Positions 62,267 through 64,000 of a stretch of DNA of 64,000 nt are shown here, piece after piece. The stretch is from Rhizobium vallis. GTDB taxonomy: Bacteria; Pseudomonadota; Alphaproteobacteria; Rhizobiales; Rhizobiaceae. The notes below the pieces were generated by a model. That model worked only from the letters and a program-made list of their open reading frames with translations, was not told the DNA's origin and did not search any database. A program made the position numbers and the translations under genes. Location: the NCBI RefSeq assembly GCF_003985155.1, contig NZ_ML133689.1, forward strand, positions 372,001 through 436,000, given 5' to 3'. Every line of letters begins with the position of its first letter. The first letter of the stretch is position 1.

Positions 62267-63283
62267 CTAGATCGGCGGAATCCGGCCAAGCGGGATGAAG
62301 CCGCTGACAGTGGCGTTGCCGTGATCGACGACGAGATCGACCGAGACCTTGTCGCTGCCGTTGGCTAGCGCCTTCAGGAGCTTCGTCGCCGTGTTCACCG
62401 TGGAGGCGATATCCGGGAAGGCTTGTTTCAGGCTATGGCCCCAGGGGCCGAGCTGTTCGATCTCCAGTTTGAATTTTCCCGACAGGAAGCCCTGTTCGTC
62501 GAAGGAGAAGGGACCGGTCAGGGTCATGACCTTTCCGTCGCCGATATCGGCGACGATACGGCGCAGTTCGCCGTTGGCACCATTGAGGCCGTTCGGATCA
62601 CTGCCGTCGATCAGGCCGGCCTTGCCGGCGACGGTCAGGTCGATGCTGGCGGAGAGTTTCGGGAAGATCTGCGGCCAGTCCTTGATCGCCGTGTTTGCAT
62701 CCTGCACGGAGATCGCGCCGTCGAGGTCGGCTCCATTCTGGCGGAGATGAATTTCGGTGTGGGCGGCATCGAAGCTGATGGTCTGGCCGGTGAACGAGGA
62801 GACCGCCGTGGCTTTCAGGCCGTCGATGACGGTCGAGCTGCGGTCGATGCCCTTGAGCCTGGTTGCAAGGCTCGATTGCAGGTTTGCCCATTGGGCCGAG
62901 ATCGAAAGGCCGTTGCTGGTGCGGATTTCTGCCGGCGAATCGAGCTCCCAGACGATATGGCCGGGCGCATAGACCTGGGCTGCCGAGCGCAGCGCCCCGA
63001 AGCTGGCCGAGACGCCGTTGACGTTGTCGTCGACATCGATCTTGGAGCAGAATAGGCCGATGCGGAAGGGATAGCCGCGGAATTCGATATCGGAGCATTC
63101 GCCGCTGACGCCCGCCTGATTGCCTGGCGCGATTGCTTTCAGCACCGTGGTTTTCAACGCCGACGCCGCATAGAACCAGCCGCCGGTGTAAAGTGCGATT
63201 ACCAGGAGGATGCCGCCGCCCAACAACCAGAATTTCTTGCCGCTGCTGGATTCGCCGCTGCCGGATCGGCTTGACGCTGCCAT
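62267..63283 (-). CDS. DUF2125 domain-containing membrane-anchored protein
   Basis: 338 residues from ATG 63283 with GGAG upstream. An N-terminal membrane anchor at about 18-40 (FWLLGGGILLVIALYTGGWFYAAS) precedes a long periplasmic part, with SGECSDIEFRGYPFRIGLFCSKI near residue 60 as the family signature (two cysteines, perhaps a disulfide). The rest is beta-rich and AsmA/DUF2125-like. It is found throughout Rhizobiales, where its role is unknown. It is divergent from the ChaC-like gene, with their 5' parts only 50 bases apart. Confidence 0.88.
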   Translation of the reverse strand: MAASSRSGSGESSSGKKFWLLGGGILLVIALYTGGWFYAASALKTTVLKAIAPGNQAGVSGECSDIEFRGYPFRIGLFCSKIDVDDNVNGVSASFGALRSAAQVYAPGHIVWELDSPAEIRTSNGLSISAQWANLQSSLATRLKGIDRSSTVIDGLKATAVSSFTGQTISFDAAHTEIHLRQNGADLDGAISVQDANTAIKDWPQIFPKLSASIDLTVAGKAGLIDGSDPNGLNGANGELRRIVADIGDGKVMTLTGPFSFDEQGFLSGKFKLEIEQLGPWGHSLKQAFPDIASTVNTATKLLKALANGSDKVSVDLVVDHGNATVSGFIPLGRIPPI

Positions 63284-63333
63284 GATGTTCTCCAATGGTG
63301 AGTCGCAAATGTGATTCCGGTCTGGCGTGCGAT

Positions 63334-63864
63334 ATGGACGAATTTTGGGTATTTGGCTACGGCTCACTGATGTGGAATCCGGGCTTCGAGTTTTTGGAAC
63401 GCGCAGAGGCTCTGGTGCATGGCTACAGGCGTTCGCTCTGCGTTCGCTCCTTCGTCCATCGCGGCACCCGCGACAATCCGGGCCTTGTTCTCGGCCTCGA
63501 TAGAGGCGGAGCCTGTCGCGGCATGGCGTTCCGTATTTCGCCGAAAAAATGGGATGAGGTGATCGATTATCTCCGCGCCCGCGAACTCGTCACCAACGTC
63601 TATCTGGAGCGCCGGGTGCGGCTGCAGTTTACCGGCGGCCGCAGGACAGAAGCGGTCTCCTACATCGTCGATCGCGACCATGAGCAATATGCAGGCAGCC
63701 TCGATGCGCTGGAGGCGGCGCAGGTGGTCAACGTCGCCACGGGCCAGTCCGGCCCGAACGATGCCTATGTCTTCAATACGCTGGCGCATCTGAAGCAGAT
63801 GGGCATTCGCGACCATTGGCTGGAGCAGGTCGTCGGCGAAGTGGAGCGGCTGCGCGCCGCCTGA
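63334..63864 (+). CDS. Gamma-glutamylcyclotransferase (ChaC-like)
   Basis: 176 residues from ATG 63334; an in-frame ATG at 63295 lies in the DUF2125 5' region. Family signature FGYGSLMWNPGFEF near residue 6, RRSLCVRSFVHRGTRDNPGLVLGLD, and the acidic catalytic region AVSYIVDRDHEQYAG. ChaC-type enzymes cleave gamma-glutamyl peptides, chiefly glutathione, to 5-oxoproline and the remaining amino acid or dipeptide. Length is near the usual 180-220. Confidence 0.9.
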   Translation: MDEFWVFGYGSLMWNPGFEFLERAEALVHGYRRSLCVRSFVHRGTRDNPGLVLGLDRGGACRGMAFRISPKKWDEVIDYLRARELVTNVYLERRVRLQFTGGRRTEAVSYIVDRDHEQYAGSLDALEAAQVVNVATGQSGPNDAYVFNTLAHLKQMGIRDHWLEQVVGEVERLRAA

Positions 63865-63866
63865 TC

Positions 63867-64000
63867 TCAAGCCGTCGCCGCCGTCTTCAGCTTGCGCAGT
63901 TCCGCGAGCCTTTCGACCGCCGTCGGCGGCAATGGCAGATGTGGATTGCGCTCGACGGTATCGATGAGGAGCTCGTCGCTTGCCCGCTCCGTCACCTCGA
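63867..64000 (-). CDS. Unidentified protein, C-terminal fragment
   Basis: Open minus-strand frame that runs off the right window edge, with the stop at 63867-63869. The visible end reads ...ERASDELLIDTVERNPHLPL, PPTAVERLAELRKLKTAATA, a helical, charged tail with no motif I recognise. It is convergent with the ChaC-like gene, only two bases beyond its stop. The rest of the gene is needed to identify it. Confidence 0.5.
   Translation of the reverse strand, partial: EVTERASDELLIDTVERNPHLPLPPTAVERLAELRKLKTAATA

Noticed and set aside
1..64000. CRISPR arrays, insertion sequences or prophage genes
   Set aside because: No regularly spaced repeats, transposase motifs or phage structural genes were seen. 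The only tandem array is inside tamB, with long in-frame units.

Overview
The window is a high-GC chromosomal stretch from an alphaproteobacterium of the Rhizobium/Agrobacterium group, most like R. leguminosarum or R. etli. I infer this from protein style (ALAS-type hemA, DUF982, DUF2125, CobST, NAD-dependent Fds formate dehydrogenase), from Rhizobium-type intergenic palindromic repeats, and from gene orders such as aroK-aroB-CorC-like and hisC-tyrC. It looks like core chromosome: I see no insertion sequence, prophage, CRISPR array or plasmid gene. About 60 protein genes and one tRNA-Arg(CCU) are supported.

Layout. 1-911: end of a thiamine/HMP uptake operon (permease fragment, YkoF-like binding protein) behind a TPP riboswitch, minus strand. 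1000-1714: soxR and, divergent from it, a SoxR-type promoter (19-bp spacer with a perfect dyad) driving a tiny 29-codon gene that ends in its own hairpin. 1835-3050: SDR oxidoreductase and an ArsR-type regulator. 3095-10184: LysR regulator and the fdsGBA-fdhD-fdsD formate dehydrogenase operon. 10334-13010: a soluble double-PAS chemoreceptor, cheW, and the orphan tail of a lost chemoreceptor fused to the cheW start. 13060-15775: arginine catabolism (rocD, rocF) with a divergent Lrp/AsnC regulator. 15885-24302: tamA-tamB, where TamB carries eight tandem 107-residue repeats. 24473-26269: a glycine-zipper lipoprotein and hemA. 26516-33796: a LacI-controlled operon for an arabinofuranoside-type sugar (ABC importer plus intracellular GH127). 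33818-38013: dxr and several small envelope or unknown proteins. 38268-42378: tRNA-Arg, an M20 amidohydrolase, a D,D-carboxypeptidase, a His-rich COG0523 GTPase and a TusA-like protein. 42384-49135: L,D-transpeptidase, accA, xerD with a 58-codon upstream gene, aroK, aroB and a CorC-like protein. 49181-55096: BolA, J-domain protein, cobS, cobT, a phytase-like esterase and a small P-loop protein. 55111-64000: queuosine-precursor transporter, rpmB, DUF3108 protein, DMT exporter, cupin, gloB, methyltransferase, hisC, tyrC-like dehydrogenase, DUF2125 protein, ChaC-like cyclotransferase and a partial gene at the right edge.

Most loci are housekeeping or standard rhizobial metabolism. The observations I consider most worth following are the SoxR-controlled micro-gene (about 1000-1243), the TamB repeat array (17118-19685), the chemoreceptor relic that now leads into cheW (12862-13010), the paired LacI operators in front of the GH127 operon, and the two palindromic repeats that each supply the stop codon of the gene before them.
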